Numbered from the stretch's first letter, positions 14,879 to 22,508 are shown. The stretch is DNA of 22,508 bases from an uncultured Pseudomonadota bacterium (GCA_903902945.1 CAIUWU010000028.1:1-22508), one strand, 5' to 3'. Made by a program: numbers and translations. The notes: generated from the letters alone by a model not told the origin.

Positions 14879-14956
14879 AAATGCTGTTTCAGGCCTAATT
14901 AAGGCGTTGTTGAGTCCTAATCTGCAAGTGATCTGTGGCGGGTTTTCGGATTGCCA

Positions 14957-15388
14957 TCAATGGCTGGCAAACACTGCAAACTGATTGTTCTTGTCGAAAG
15001 AAATCACCTGATAAGGATCGGCGGTGTGGCCAGGGGTTTCCATGCCGGGGCTGGCCAGTGGCATGCCGGGGGCGGCAATGCCGGCCAGCTTGCTTTTGCT
15101 GCTGAGTAATTTGTGAATATCGTCAGCGGGAACATGGCCTTCAACCACATAACCATTGACCACTGCGGTATGGCAGGAAGCCAGTTTTTCAGGAATGCCG
15201 TTTTTTTCTTTAATGGCGTCCATGTCGTCACTGATGATGTCTTTGACTTTAAAGCCATTGGCTTTGACATGTTCGATCCAGCGCCCGCAGCAGGTACAGG
15301 TCGGGCTGCGGTAAACCGTCATTTCCTGATCGGCGGCTGACAGGGAGGTGCTGAGTAAAGTTAAAACCAAGAAAGCCAGTTTTTGCAT
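14957..15388 (-). CDS. Secreted DUF411 metal-binding protein
   Basis: Predicted exported protein (143 residues) of the DUF411 family, often linked to copper handling. Residues 1-18 look like a signal peptide ending LSAAD. YRSPTCTCCGRW (26-37) has Cys31, Cys33 and Cys34. LASCHTAVVNGYVVEGHVPADD (70-91) is the family's second conserved block; Cys72 and His73 are possible ligands. A Gly/Pro/Met-rich end (GMPLASPGMETPGH) could also bind metal. GAGGT lies five bases before the ATG. The gene is separated from yjbQ by 85 bp and from rfbB by 125 bp, so it may be expressed alone. Copper binding is inferred from the family and the Cys/Met content. Confidence 0.85.
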   Translation of the reverse strand: MQKLAFLVLTLLSTSLSAADQEMTVYRSPTCTCCGRWIEHVKANGFKVKDIISDDMDAIKEKNGIPEKLASCHTAVVNGYVVEGHVPADDIHKLLSSKSKLAGIAAPGMPLASPGMETPGHTADPYQVISFDKNNQFAVFASH

Positions 15389-15473
15389 GAAAACCTCATC
15401 ATTTCAGAGTGAGCCGCTGTCGGCGTCGGATTGGCGGTTAAGGCGGTCATAGTACCATAGACATTGGCTGAAA

Positions 15474-15893
15474 CTACTCACCGTGCAGGGTTGCGATCAG
15501 CTGGCGTTTGCCGCCGTGATGACGATGTTCGCATAAATAAATGCCTTGCCAGATGCCCAGTGCCAGCCGGCCCTGGCGGATTGGAATCGACAGCGACGGG
15601 CCGATTAAAACGGCTTTGATATGCGCCGGCATATCATCCGGACCTTCCAGTGTGTGTCGGTAATAGGGGGCATTTTCGGGAACGGCGATCTGGAAATAGC
15701 GTTCCAGATCGCCGCGCACATCCGCATCGGCATTTTCATTGATCGCCAAGGATGCCGAAGTATGTTGCAGAAACAAATGAGCCAGGCCAACCCTGAAGTC
15801 GGCCAGTTCCGGCAGTTGCTTGATGATCTCGGTTGTCAGCAAATGGAAGCCGCGGCTTTGGGCGGGTAATTCCAGGGTTTTTTGCAGCCACAT
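15474..15893 (-). CDS. yjbQ: YjbQ family protein (UPF0047)
   Basis: Predicted small cytoplasmic protein (139 residues). QHTSASLAINENADADVRGD (43-62), GPDDMPAHIKAVLIG (84-98) and GIWQGIYLCEHRHHG (113-127) are the family motifs, with His44, His91 and His123 as likely metal ligands. Family members are annotated as secondary thiamine-phosphate synthases because of weak activity of this kind; the true role is unclear. The ATG is six bases after the hemE stop, so it is likely co-transcribed with hemE. Confidence 0.9.
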   Translation of the reverse strand: MWLQKTLELPAQSRGFHLLTTEIIKQLPELADFRVGLAHLFLQHTSASLAINENADADVRGDLERYFQIAVPENAPYYRHTLEGPDDMPAHIKAVLIGPSLSIPIRQGRLALGIWQGIYLCEHRHHGGKRQLIATLHGE

Positions 15894-15899
15894 CGGTGT

Positions 15900-16964
15900 T
15901 TAGCGGTGATATTGCGGGCTGAACTCGTGTACCGCATCCACCATAGCTTTGACGTGCTCAGGGTTGATGTCGGGCAGAATGCCGTGGCCCAGATTAAACA
16001 CATGACCGGACCCCTGACCGAACTCGGCCAGAATCCCGGCCACTTTGGCGCGGATGACCTCCGGCTGCGCATACAGGGTGATCGGATCCATATTGCCCTG
16101 TAAGGCTACCTGGTCGCCAACCCGGGCGCGGGCGGCGGCAATCGAAGTCTGCCAGTCCAGTCCCAGCGCGTCATAACCGGTATCGGCCATAGCTTCCAGC
16201 CATAAACCACCGCCTTTGGTGAATAAAACGGTCGGAATGGTATGGCCGTCGCGCTTGGTATTCAGCAGTTGTCTGACCTGTTGCGCGTAGCGCAGCGAGA
16301 ATTCCAGATAGTCACTGTGGCTGAGCATGCCGCCCCAGGTATCGAATAGCATTACCGCATCGGCACCGGCGGCGATCTGGGCGTTTAAATAGCTGGCGAC
16401 AGACTGTGCCAGTTTGTCCAGCAACTGATGCATTTGCTGCGGTTCGTTGAACATCAGCGACTTCACTTTCTGAAAGCTTTTGCTGCTTTTGCCTTCCACC
16501 ATATAGGTAGCCAGGGTCCAGGGGCTGCCGGAAAAACCGATTAAAGGCACCCGACCCTGTAATTCGCGTTTGATGACGCGCACGGCATCGATCACATAAC
16601 GCAGCTCGGTTTCCGGATCGGGAATCGGTAGATTCTGAATGTCCTGCGCCGAACGAATCGGTTTGGCGAACTGTGGCCCTTCGCCTTCGGCAAACGACAG
16701 GCCCAAGCCCATGGCATCGGGAATAGTCAGAATGTCGGAAAACAGAATCGCCGCATCGAAGGCATAACGCTCCAGCGGTTGCAGGGTAACTTCGCAAGCC
16801 AATTCGGGATTGGTGCACAGCTGCATGAAGCTGCCGGCTTTGCTGCGGGTGGCACGGTATTCCGGCAGGTAACGTCCAGCCTGACGCATCATCCAGACCG
16901 GGGTACGCTCAACCGGTTGTCTTAACAGGGCGCGGATCAGTAAATCATTGGCGAGTGTAGTCAT
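15900..16964 (-). CDS. hemE: Uroporphyrinogen decarboxylase
   Basis: Predicted cytoplasmic enzyme (354 residues) that decarboxylates the four acetate side chains of uroporphyrinogen III to give coproporphyrinogen III in haem synthesis. PVWMMRQAGRYLPEYR (22-37) holds the conserved arginines of the active site. AAILFSDILTIPDAMG, GFSGSPWTLATYMVEG and NLGHGILPDINPEHV are further family segments. The ATG overlaps the aroB TGA by four bases (ATGA, 16964-16961), so translation is probably coupled. Length is normal for the family. Confidence 0.97.
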   Translation of the reverse strand: MTTLANDLLIRALLRQPVERTPVWMMRQAGRYLPEYRATRSKAGSFMQLCTNPELACEVTLQPLERYAFDAAILFSDILTIPDAMGLGLSFAEGEGPQFAKPIRSAQDIQNLPIPDPETELRYVIDAVRVIKRELQGRVPLIGFSGSPWTLATYMVEGKSSKSFQKVKSLMFNEPQQMHQLLDKLAQSVASYLNAQIAAGADAVMLFDTWGGMLSHSDYLEFSLRYAQQVRQLLNTKRDGHTIPTVLFTKGGGLWLEAMADTGYDALGLDWQTSIAAARARVGDQVALQGNMDPITLYAQPEVIRAKVAGILAEFGQGSGHVFNLGHGILPDINPEHVKAMVDAVHEFSPQYHR

Positions 16965-18052
16965 GCGAGTGTCGTCGGGTAGTGATTGAGTGTGGCTTGC
17001 AGTTGGCTGAGATCGACATTGACCGGCAGCGAGGCTTTACCAATGGCTTCGAGCAGAATCAGGCGGATCTTGCCGTCGATGTTTTTCTTGTCTACCGCCA
17101 TCAGCTCGACATATTGATCGGTAGTCATCTCGGCCGGCGGCACCACAGGCAGGTTGGCGGCTTTGAAAATGGCCATAATGCGCTGGACATCGGCATCAGC
17201 CAGCCAGCCCAGTCTTCTGGACAAGTCGGCGGCAAAACAGGTGCCGATGGCTACCGCTTCGCCATGTAAATAATGACCATAGCCTCTGCCGGTTTCGATG
17301 GCGTGACCAAAGGTATGACCCAGATTCAAGGTGGCGCGGACTCCGGATTCAAATTCATCTTCGCCGACCACTTCGGCTTTGTTGATGCAGGAGCGTTCGA
17401 TGGCATAAGCCAACGCCGCTTTGTCGCGGGCTAGCAAGGCCGGCATGTTCTGTTCCAGCCAGACCAGATATTCCGGGTCGCGGATCAGGCCGTATTTAAT
17501 CACTTCGGCCAGACCGGCCGACAACTGGCGGTCATCCAGTGTGTCCAGCACATCGGCATCGGCAATCACGCATTGCGGCTGGTAAAAGGCACCGATCATA
17601 TTTTTGCCCAGCGGATGGTTGACGCCGGTTTTGCCGCCTACCGACGAATCGACCTGCGCTAGTAAGGTGGTCGGAATCTGGATAAAGGCGATACCGCGTT
17701 GATAGCAGGCAGCGGCAAAACCGCCCATGTCGCCGATCACACCGCCGCCCAGAGCGATCAGCGTGGCATTGCGGCTGAATTTTTTAGCGAGTAACTGATC
17801 AAAAATCTGTTCCAGATGCGCCAGATTTTTGTACTGTTCACCATCGGGCAGAATTACGCTTTCCAGCTGATAGGCGCTGAGCGCATTTTGCAGACCGCTC
17901 AGGTAAAGCGGTGCAATGGTGCTGTTAGTGACAATCAGAACCTGTTGCGAGCGAATATGCTGGGTCCATACGGCGGGGTTTGCCAGGATGCCTGAACCGA
18001 TATAAATGGGGTAACTGCGATGCTGATCGAGTTCAACGTGGAGTACTTTCAT
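16961..18052 (-). CDS. aroB: 3-dehydroquinate synthase
   Basis: Predicted NAD- and metal-dependent enzyme (363 residues) making 3-dehydroquinate from DAHP in the shikimate pathway. LPDGEQYKNL (68-77), GGGVIGDMGGFAAA (102-115), TTLLAQVDSSVGGKTGVN (128-145) and NLGHTFGHAIETG, with its metal-binding His residues, are seen. I start it at ATG 18052 because the protein then begins MKVLHVELDQHRSYPIYIG as in other AroB proteins. The frame continues upstream to 18163 but lies inside aroK there. It overlaps the aroK end by 20 bp. Confidence 0.97.
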   Translation of the reverse strand: MKVLHVELDQHRSYPIYIGSGILANPAVWTQHIRSQQVLIVTNSTIAPLYLSGLQNALSAYQLESVILPDGEQYKNLAHLEQIFDQLLAKKFSRNATLIALGGGVIGDMGGFAAACYQRGIAFIQIPTTLLAQVDSSVGGKTGVNHPLGKNMIGAFYQPQCVIADADVLDTLDDRQLSAGLAEVIKYGLIRDPEYLVWLEQNMPALLARDKAALAYAIERSCINKAEVVGEDEFESGVRATLNLGHTFGHAIETGRGYGHYLHGEAVAIGTCFAADLSRRLGWLADADVQRIMAIFKAANLPVVPPAEMTTDQYVELMAVDKKNIDGKIRLILLEAIGKASLPVNVDLSQLQATLNHYPTTLA

Positions 18053-18578
18053 AATCTTTCTGGATGCTCTGAAATTGCTGCAAGATGGTTTTGACGATGG
18101 TTTTGTTGCTGAGTGTGCCGGAGTCGATTTCGATATCGGCGCATTCCAGATACAAAGGCTCACGTTCGCTTAAAAGGCTTTGCAGGCGCTGTCTGGGATT
18201 ATCGGTCTGCAGCAACGGCCGCTGGGTGTCATGACGGGTGCGGTAAAGAATTTTGTCGATCGAACAATGCAGATAAACCACAAAACCGCTGCTTTTGAGG
18301 GCGGCGCGGTTTTCTGGTTTCAGGATCGAGCCGCCACCGGTTGCCAGCACAATCCCGGATAAGTCGGTCAGGTCTTTGATGACTTTTTGCTCGCGCTGCC
18401 GGAAACCTGCTTCGCCTTCGTAACAAAAAATGGTCGGGATATCAGTACCTGCCAATTCTTCAATTACCTTGTCACTGTCGTAAAACGGACACTTCAAGGC
18501 TTTTGCCAGTTGCTTGCCGATAGTCGTTTTGCCGACTCCCATCAAGCCGATCAGGTAGATATTGGTCATTTTTTTCAT
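18033..18578 (-). CDS. aroK: Shikimate kinase
   Basis: Predicted cytoplasmic kinase (181 residues) phosphorylating shikimate at the 3-hydroxyl with ATP. GLMGVGKTTIG (11-21) is Walker A, FYDSD (32-36) gives the Mg/shikimate-binding Asp residues, GFRQRE (58-63) and LATGGGSIL (78-86) bind shikimate, and R120-PLL is the lid arginine. An ATG at 18569 is an alternative start. Its 3' end overlaps aroB, the usual aroKB pairing. No strong Shine-Dalgarno is visible. Confidence 0.96.
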   Translation of the reverse strand: MKKMTNIYLIGLMGVGKTTIGKQLAKALKCPFYDSDKVIEELAGTDIPTIFCYEGEAGFRQREQKVIKDLTDLSGIVLATGGGSILKPENRAALKSSGFVVYLHCSIDKILYRTRHDTQRPLLQTDNPRQRLQSLLSEREPLYLECADIEIDSGTLSNKTIVKTILQQFQSIQKDYESTPR

Positions 18579-18607
18579 GTCAAACGCTGGGTTAGCGCAT
18601 TAAAAGT

Positions 18608-18707
18608 CCGGCATTATGCCTATTTTTCAGGGCTAATTAAATGCCGGTTTGCAATCAGGCCGGTTTCGCCGCCTGGGGTTGGGTGACCCAGCCTGGCGAC
18701 GAAACCG
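18608..18707 (-). terminator. Two inverted repeats after pyrF, possible terminator or REP-like element
   Basis: The first, 18661-18707, is a 47-nt imperfect palindrome. Eight outer pairs (CGGTTTCG with CGAAACCG) are followed by an inner CGCC/GGCG stem and a GGG/CCC tip around a three-base loop. In minus-strand RNA one of its mismatches becomes a G-U pair. The second pairs CCGGCATT (18608-18615) with AATGCCGG (18640-18647). On the minus strand it is followed by ACTTTTAA, a weak U-tract. Together they could end pyrF transcription or protect its 3' end. The first stem has no U-tract, so termination is uncertain. Confidence 0.4.
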
Positions 18708-18736
18708 TTTGCATCCAGCTGCGTTTGCTGTGCGCT

Positions 18737-19465
18737 TTAAGCAAATTGGGCGGCGATTTGTGACTGTATGGTTTCCGCCATGGCTTTGCGGTCTGCCGCA
18801 TCGCGAATCGGGCGGCCGACGACAATATAATCGGCACCGTTCTGGATCGCCTGTTCGACGCTGACGGCGCGTTTTTGGTCGTCATCTTCACGATTGTCGA
18901 CCGGACGGATGCCGGGGGTGATGACCAGCAGTTTCTGACCCAGCTGTTCGCGGATCATCGCCACTTCCAGACCGGATGAAACAATGCCGTCACAGCCGAT
19001 TTCCAGCGCGCGTTTGGCACGGGAATGCACCAGCGCCTTAACATCACACTGAAAGCCGAGATCATCGAGATCGCCGCGATCAAGGCTGGTCAGCGCGGTC
19101 ACCGCCAGTACTTTCAGCTGACCTTTGGCGGCTGCGGCGGCTTCCATGATCGAATCATTGCCGTGAATGGTGGCCAGATCGACGCCTTTATTGCTGAGGG
19201 CTTTAATGGCGCGGCCGACCGTGGCCGGGATGTCGAAAAACTTCAGATCGACAAACACTTTCTTGTCGCGGGCTTTCAGCCATTCGATAAAGCCAAAGTA
19301 ATCACCGGACATAAACAGTTCCATGCCGACTTTATAAAAAATCACCGCATCGCCGAGTTCTTCGACCAGCGCCTTGGCTTCTTCGATGCTGGATACATCC
19401 AGCGCCATGATTAAACGTTCGCGGTTCGGAATAGCTTTGTCAGAGAGAAAAGTGCTGTTTGTCAT
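18737..19465 (-). CDS. pyrF: Orotidine 5'-phosphate decarboxylase
   Basis: Predicted cytoplasmic TIM-barrel enzyme (242 residues) converting OMP to UMP in pyrimidine synthesis. LIMALDVSSIEEA (18-30), FVDLKFFDIPATVG (71-84, with Asp73, Lys75 and Asp78 of the catalytic tetrad) and ITPGIRP plus VVGRPIRDAAD (phosphate-binding loop) are clear. I choose ATG 19465, with GGAA about nine bases upstream, over an in-frame TTG at 19480. The 87 bp before it are intergenic and probably hold its promoter. Confidence 0.96.
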   Translation of the reverse strand: MTNSTFLSDKAIPNRERLIMALDVSSIEEAKALVEELGDAVIFYKVGMELFMSGDYFGFIEWLKARDKKVFVDLKFFDIPATVGRAIKALSNKGVDLATIHGNDSIMEAAAAAKGQLKVLAVTALTSLDRGDLDDLGFQCDVKALVHSRAKRALEIGCDGIVSSGLEVAMIREQLGQKLLVITPGIRPVDNREDDDQKRAVSVEQAIQNGADYIVVGRPIRDAADRKAMAETIQSQIAAQFA

Positions 19466-19552
19466 GCGTCTGAGTTCCAAAGTTAAGGGTTGCGTCTAAT
19501 TGCAGCTAAAGGCGCCATTTTAGGGGCTAAGGGCGCTGAGTGTATCACTTGC

Positions 19553-20104
19553 CTACCAGATCAGATCATCGGGAATCTGATAAGCGGCATAAGGATCATC
19601 GTCCGGCGCATTGTTTTGGCTGGGGCTGTTCAGCAATACCACGGCGTCGGCATCACGCTGCTGAATTCGGCGGGCAATTTCAGCCGGGACGATTTCATAA
19701 CGGTTTTCCAGGCCGATAACACCAACCCGGCCTTCAATCAGGGCTTGACGGATGGCTTCGCTGACGTTCAGGGTTTTGACTTTATTGTGATGATTGAATT
19801 GATAACTGATGCCATCGGCCGCTTGCGCAATCCGGTTCAGTGTCGTCAGCTGGGCAATTTGCGCGGCCAGGGCCTTGGCATTTTCCTGCTGCTGGCGCTG
19901 GCGGTTGAGTTCGCGGTCTCGCTCGGCCTGCTGCAAGCGGCTCTGTTCGGCGCTGAGTTTGATCTCATCGACGATTTCAACGCCGTTATTACGCTGGATT
20001 TTGGCCTGCTTGCGTTTTTCGGTTTTGACTTGTTTGGCCTTGTTGTCGTTGGTCAGGCCGGATTTGAGTAATTGTTCTTGTAAGGACAGCGTGGTTTTTT
20101 TCAT
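19553..20104 (-). CDS. DUF2058 (YaiL-type) protein
   Basis: Predicted cytoplasmic protein (183 residues). It opens with LSLQEQLLKSGLTNDNKAKQ (6-25), typical of DUF2058. A Lys/Arg/Gln-rich helical stretch (about 25-85, likely coiled coil) follows, then a globular end from about 90 (ISYQFNHHNKVKTLNVSEAI). The basic N-terminal half suggests nucleic-acid binding, but the function is unknown. It starts 25 bp after the HExxH gene stop, so it may belong to the bamD transcript. Confidence 0.85.
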   Translation of the reverse strand: MKKTTLSLQEQLLKSGLTNDNKAKQVKTEKRKQAKIQRNNGVEIVDEIKLSAEQSRLQQAERDRELNRQRQQQENAKALAAQIAQLTTLNRIAQAADGISYQFNHHNKVKTLNVSEAIRQALIEGRVGVIGLENRYEIVPAEIARRIQQRDADAVVLLNSPSQNNAPDDDPYAAYQIPDDLIW

Positions 20105-20129
20105 GGCAGTGATGATAGCGGTCAGTAGG

Positions 20130-21335
20130 TTAATGACTCAGCACTCTGGCGGTGGCTTCCTGCCACCAGCTTAAGGGTTGGGTGATCGGTTGCGGGCAAC
20201 TGTCATAGCCCTGATATTCCAGATCGTTAAACACCTGTTGTTTCAGCCATTGATAGGCATGGGGGGCGCTTTGTTGAAGGCGTTCGGGAATCAGGATGTA
20301 TTGCGCCAGCAGTTCGGCCAGTTTTTCCTGGGTGTTGCCATCATAGCGGCCTTCATTCACTTCCCATAAGGCTTCAAAAGCTTCAAACCATTTCGAGGGC
20401 CACAGCGCTAGTCTGGCATCGGCAATGATGTGTGCCGTCTCCTGATCGTTGGAGATTTTTTTGTATTTATAAAAAAAATACAGTTCGTCATTGCCGTTCC
20501 AGAACTGGAAATTGTCGATGGTATGAGCGATTTCATGCACCACGATCGGCAGGCGGAAATCCACCAGATATTGAATGCCAATGTCGCGATAGGTTTCGCC
20601 ATCTTTGCCTTTGTCAAAGGCTTTGATGGTAAACACAATCAGATTTTGGCCGTTGAATACCTGGGCAACGGTCTTGGAGCGAAAGCCGTGGCCGGGCACC
20701 AGGGTCAGCGGGTGGGTGTGATCTTCCCAGATGGCGGTTTTGTAATCCTCGGGAAAGGCATCCAGAATCAGCGCCTGCATGGCACTGGGTTTGTTGGCGA
20801 TTTCTTCTTGCAGGTGATCGTTGGGTTTGGCCTTGCTGATCCGGTGGCGCAGATAGGGCGGAATCTTGCGAATCGCTTTTTCAAAAATTCGCACATGATC
20901 GGCCGTGAAGTGCGGCAGATTGTAGTCGTCGCTTTGTTTGATCACGGTTTTGGTGTCATAAAACAAGGCCAGTGTCCGCAGCGCGGCGTCGTGATCATGC
21001 CAGTAGTGTTCCAGCAGGCACAGGTCGGGCGAGGCTGTGTTTTGACAGTCTTCGCGAAAGTCAGCCAGTTGTTCGAGATACTCGGGATTTTTATGATCGG
21101 TCAGCACTGCGACCGCCTGCTGGCGTAACTGCGGGTGCTGCTGTTCGTAAAACTCGATCACGGCCTTCAATTGCTCAAGCGGCAGATAAGCCTGCTGGCT
21201 AGTGGCGCACAGCAATTGATTGGACTGCGACAAGCTGAAAAAGCGGTTCTGAAACAAGGCGGGCGGCCCCGGTTCGGCGCCGCCCGTCAGTGGCAGCAAC
21301 AGCAATAGTGCTGCCCAGCGAGAGCGGAACGGCAT
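20130..21335 (-). CDS. Secreted putative zinc metallopeptidase-like protein (HExxH)
   Basis: Unrecognised 401-residue protein. Residues 1-20 resemble a cleavable signal peptide (basic start, ALLLLLPLTGGA), so it probably acts in the periplasm. VVHEIAHTIDNFQ (265-277) is a zincin motif with His267, Glu268 and His271. A later EKLAELLAQYILIPERL helix could supply the third ligand Glu, as in anthrax-lethal-factor-like zincins. That assignment is inference. Four Cys lie between signal and motif or near the end and may form disulfides. The ATG is four bases after the bamD stop, so the two are probably translated together. The substrate is unknown. Confidence 0.75.
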   Translation of the reverse strand: MPFRSRWAALLLLLPLTGGAEPGPPALFQNRFFSLSQSNQLLCATSQQAYLPLEQLKAVIEFYEQQHPQLRQQAVAVLTDHKNPEYLEQLADFREDCQNTASPDLCLLEHYWHDHDAALRTLALFYDTKTVIKQSDDYNLPHFTADHVRIFEKAIRKIPPYLRHRISKAKPNDHLQEEIANKPSAMQALILDAFPEDYKTAIWEDHTHPLTLVPGHGFRSKTVAQVFNGQNLIVFTIKAFDKGKDGETYRDIGIQYLVDFRLPIVVHEIAHTIDNFQFWNGNDELYFFYKYKKISNDQETAHIIADARLALWPSKWFEAFEALWEVNEGRYDGNTQEKLAELLAQYILIPERLQQSAPHAYQWLKQQVFNDLEYQGYDSCPQPITQPLSWWQEATARVLSH

Positions 21336-21339
21336 CGGT

Positions 21340-22185
21340 TTAATGATCTAAGCCCAGTGCGTCCCAGGTTTTTTGAATCATGCCGTCATCCTTGTAGTCA
21401 CCCATCGGTGCGCCGTTAGGATAGTTGCTTTGAAATACGCGCTCGGCATCGGCGGCCAGATCATCGAGACCCATTTTGCGATAACCGTCCTGCATGATTT
21501 GCAGAGCAATCGGAACCGCCGGGGTCCGGTCGTATTCCTTGATAACGTGATTGGCGCGGTTGACGGCGGCGACATAGGCTTTGCGGCGCATGTAAAAATC
21601 GGCGACATGCACTTCATGCATGGCCAGATTGTTGCGCAGAGCGGTCATCCGCTGCTTGGCATCTTCGTTATAGGGGCTGTTAGGGAAACGGGTAATCAGT
21701 TCTTTGAAGTTGTCGAACGAATCGCGGGCCGGTCCCGGATCGCGCTGCGATGCGTCGGTGGGCAGGAAGCGGTCGATGAAACCAATGCCGCGGTTGTAGT
21801 TGATCAGGCCTTTCAGATAGTAGGCGTAATCAACGTGGGAGTTGCGCGGGTGGGTTTTGATAAAACGGTCGGCGGCGGCAATCGCAGCTTCCGGGTCGTC
21901 GTTTTTGTAATAAGCGTAGGCGACGTTCAGCTGTGCCTGCGGGGTGTAGTCACCAAACGGATAGCGAGCCTCCATTGATTCATACAAGGTTACGGCTTTG
22001 GAGTAGTTTTTATTGTCGAGCGCTTCCTTGGCCTGTTGGTGGAAGCGCTGCTCGTCCCAGTCTTTGTATTCATCTTCTTTGGCGCTTTTGGAGTCTTTAC
22101 TCATGAAGCCTTCCAGGGTTTCACAGCCTTGTAAAGAGAGGGCTAAGCCAATAATGACAATGGATTTTGCTAAAAGTAATCGCAT
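21340..22185 (-). CDS. bamD: Outer-membrane assembly lipoprotein BamD
   Basis: Predicted outer-membrane lipoprotein (281 residues) of the BAM complex that inserts beta-barrel proteins. The signal peptide ends in the lipobox LSLQGC with Cys21 for lipidation. Tetratricopeptide-like helices follow: FHQQAKEALDNKNYSKAV, EARYPFGDYTPQAQLNVAYA and NSHVDYAYYLKGLINY are conserved BamD segments. I start at ATG 22185, directly before the signal peptide. A longer frame to 22314 would cross the divergent rluD start. It is somewhat longer than E. coli BamD (245), mainly at the C-terminus. Confidence 0.95.
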   Translation of the reverse strand: MRLLLAKSIVIIGLALSLQGCETLEGFMSKDSKSAKEDEYKDWDEQRFHQQAKEALDNKNYSKAVTLYESMEARYPFGDYTPQAQLNVAYAYYKNDDPEAAIAAADRFIKTHPRNSHVDYAYYLKGLINYNRGIGFIDRFLPTDASQRDPGPARDSFDNFKELITRFPNSPYNEDAKQRMTALRNNLAMHEVHVADFYMRRKAYVAAVNRANHVIKEYDRTPAVPIALQIMQDGYRKMGLDDLAADAERVFQSNYPNGAPMGDYKDDGMIQKTWDALGLDH

Positions 22186-22270
22186 GCGGGTGACAACACG
22201 TTGTAATATTACGGGTTTTTTGCGGCCCTGGGGGCGGCAATCCGAGCGCGAGTATAACTTAAAAACGACT
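22186..22270. promoter_or_regulatory. Divergent bamD/rluD intergenic region
   Basis: The 85 bp between the two divergent starts must serve both genes. On the plus strand TATAAC (22253-22258) is a candidate -10 for rluD, though no good -35 precedes it. On the minus side a perfect 10-bp palindrome GTAATATTAC (22203-22212) contains TAATAT, a possible bamD -10. A near-palindrome ACAAC-AC-GTTGT lies next to it. Any operator role is speculative. Confidence 0.4.
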
Positions 22271-22508
22271 ATGACGATATTAACGGCAAGGGTTCCTGAT
22301 GAATTGGCAGGCATGCGCCTCGACCAGTGTCTGGCTGAGATGTTTCCCGACTATTCGCGCAGCAAGCTGCAAACCTGGATCAAAGCAGACCGGGTGAAGG
22401 TGGATGGCAAAATTCTGCGGGGCCGCGAGAAGCTGGATGGCGGTGAAGAAATCGAGCTGGATGCCGAGGCCGAAGTGGTGTTGGTATCAGATCCGGAAGA
22501 TATTCCGC
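22271..22508 (+). CDS. rluD: 23S rRNA pseudouridine synthase RluD, N-terminal part
   Basis: An open frame from ATG 22271 runs to the right edge (79 codons). The start MTILTARVPDELAGMRLDQC leads into an S4 RNA-binding domain (RLDQCLAEMFPDYSRSKLQ at 16-34, then WIKADRVKVDG). This is the N-terminal domain of the RluA/RluD family; the catalytic domain lies outside. Divergent placement beside bamD is the common gammaproteobacterial arrangement, which supports RluD over RluC. RluD makes pseudouridines in helix 69 of 23S rRNA. Confidence 0.88.
   Translation, partial: MTILTARVPDELAGMRLDQCLAEMFPDYSRSKLQTWIKADRVKVDGKILRGREKLDGGEEIELDAEAEVVLVSDPEDIP

Noticed and set aside
16312..16818. 168-codon minus-strand frame inside hemE
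   Set aside because: It is out of frame with hemE, which has all its family motifs; composition is Arg/Ser-rich as in shadow frames.
18053..18163. 37-codon N-terminal extension of aroB
   Set aside because: It lies within aroK, is low-complexity Ser/Lys-rich and absent from the AroB family; ATG 18052 fits better.
21373..21978. Long plus-strand frame opposite bamD
   Set aside because: It is the antisense shadow of a GC-rich conserved gene; no recognisable protein. The same holds for plus-strand frames over rfbA, pyrF, DUF2058 and the HExxH gene.
22186..22314. 43-codon N-terminal extension of bamD
   Set aside because: It would bury the lipoprotein signal peptide and overlap the divergent rluD start.

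Overview
The window looks like the chromosome of a gammaproteobacterium. Support for this is the divergent bamD/rluD pair, the overlapping aroK-aroB pair, a DUF2058 (YaiL-type) gene and a Wzm/Wzt-type O-polysaccharide locus. A Methylococcales-like (methanotroph) host would fit, but that is a guess from gene content. Every gene except the one at the extreme right edge lies on the minus strand, so transcription runs from right to left.

Left part (1 to about 11 kb, AT-rich): a surface-polysaccharide cluster. In transcription order it holds an ABC-2 exporter (wzm, wzt, the latter with a C-terminal glycan-binding domain). Next is a 1289-residue fusion protein (methyltransferase, long coiled coil, GT2 and GT4 glycosyltransferases). 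A compact four-gene GDP-D-glycero-alpha-D-manno-heptose cassette (hddA-gmhA-hddC-gmhB) follows. Then come a membrane acyltransferase with an added C-terminal domain and the start of another membrane protein cut by the window edge.

Middle (about 10.9 to 14.8 kb): dTDP-sugar genes rfbB, rfbA and rfbC. An AlbA_2/Schlafen-type putative regulator sits between rfbB and rfbA, and no rfbD is present. GC content rises clearly around rfbC, which marks the border between a strain-variable polysaccharide block and more conserved sequence.

Right part (14.9 to 22.5 kb, GC-richer): housekeeping genes. In transcription order these are bamD, a secreted HExxH protein, a DUF2058 gene, pyrF, aroK, aroB, hemE, yjbQ and a DUF411 metal-binding protein. 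rluD begins divergently from bamD and runs off the right edge.

How the parts may work together: activated heptose and a dTDP-sugar feed glycan assembly on a cytoplasmic lipid carrier. The fusion protein could both polymerise and cap the chain, with its coiled coil as a spacer or ruler. Wzt's C-terminal domain could recognise the finished end for export by Wzm. This is the most interesting hypothesis in the window. It rests on analogy with the WbdA/WbdD/Wzt system of E. coli O8/O9a. The coiled coil shows strict 28-residue Trp phasing and a perfect 89-bp internal duplication, which suggests its length can change by recombination.

No rRNA, tRNA, CRISPR array or insertion sequence was seen. No gene-free stretch exceeds about 160 bp.
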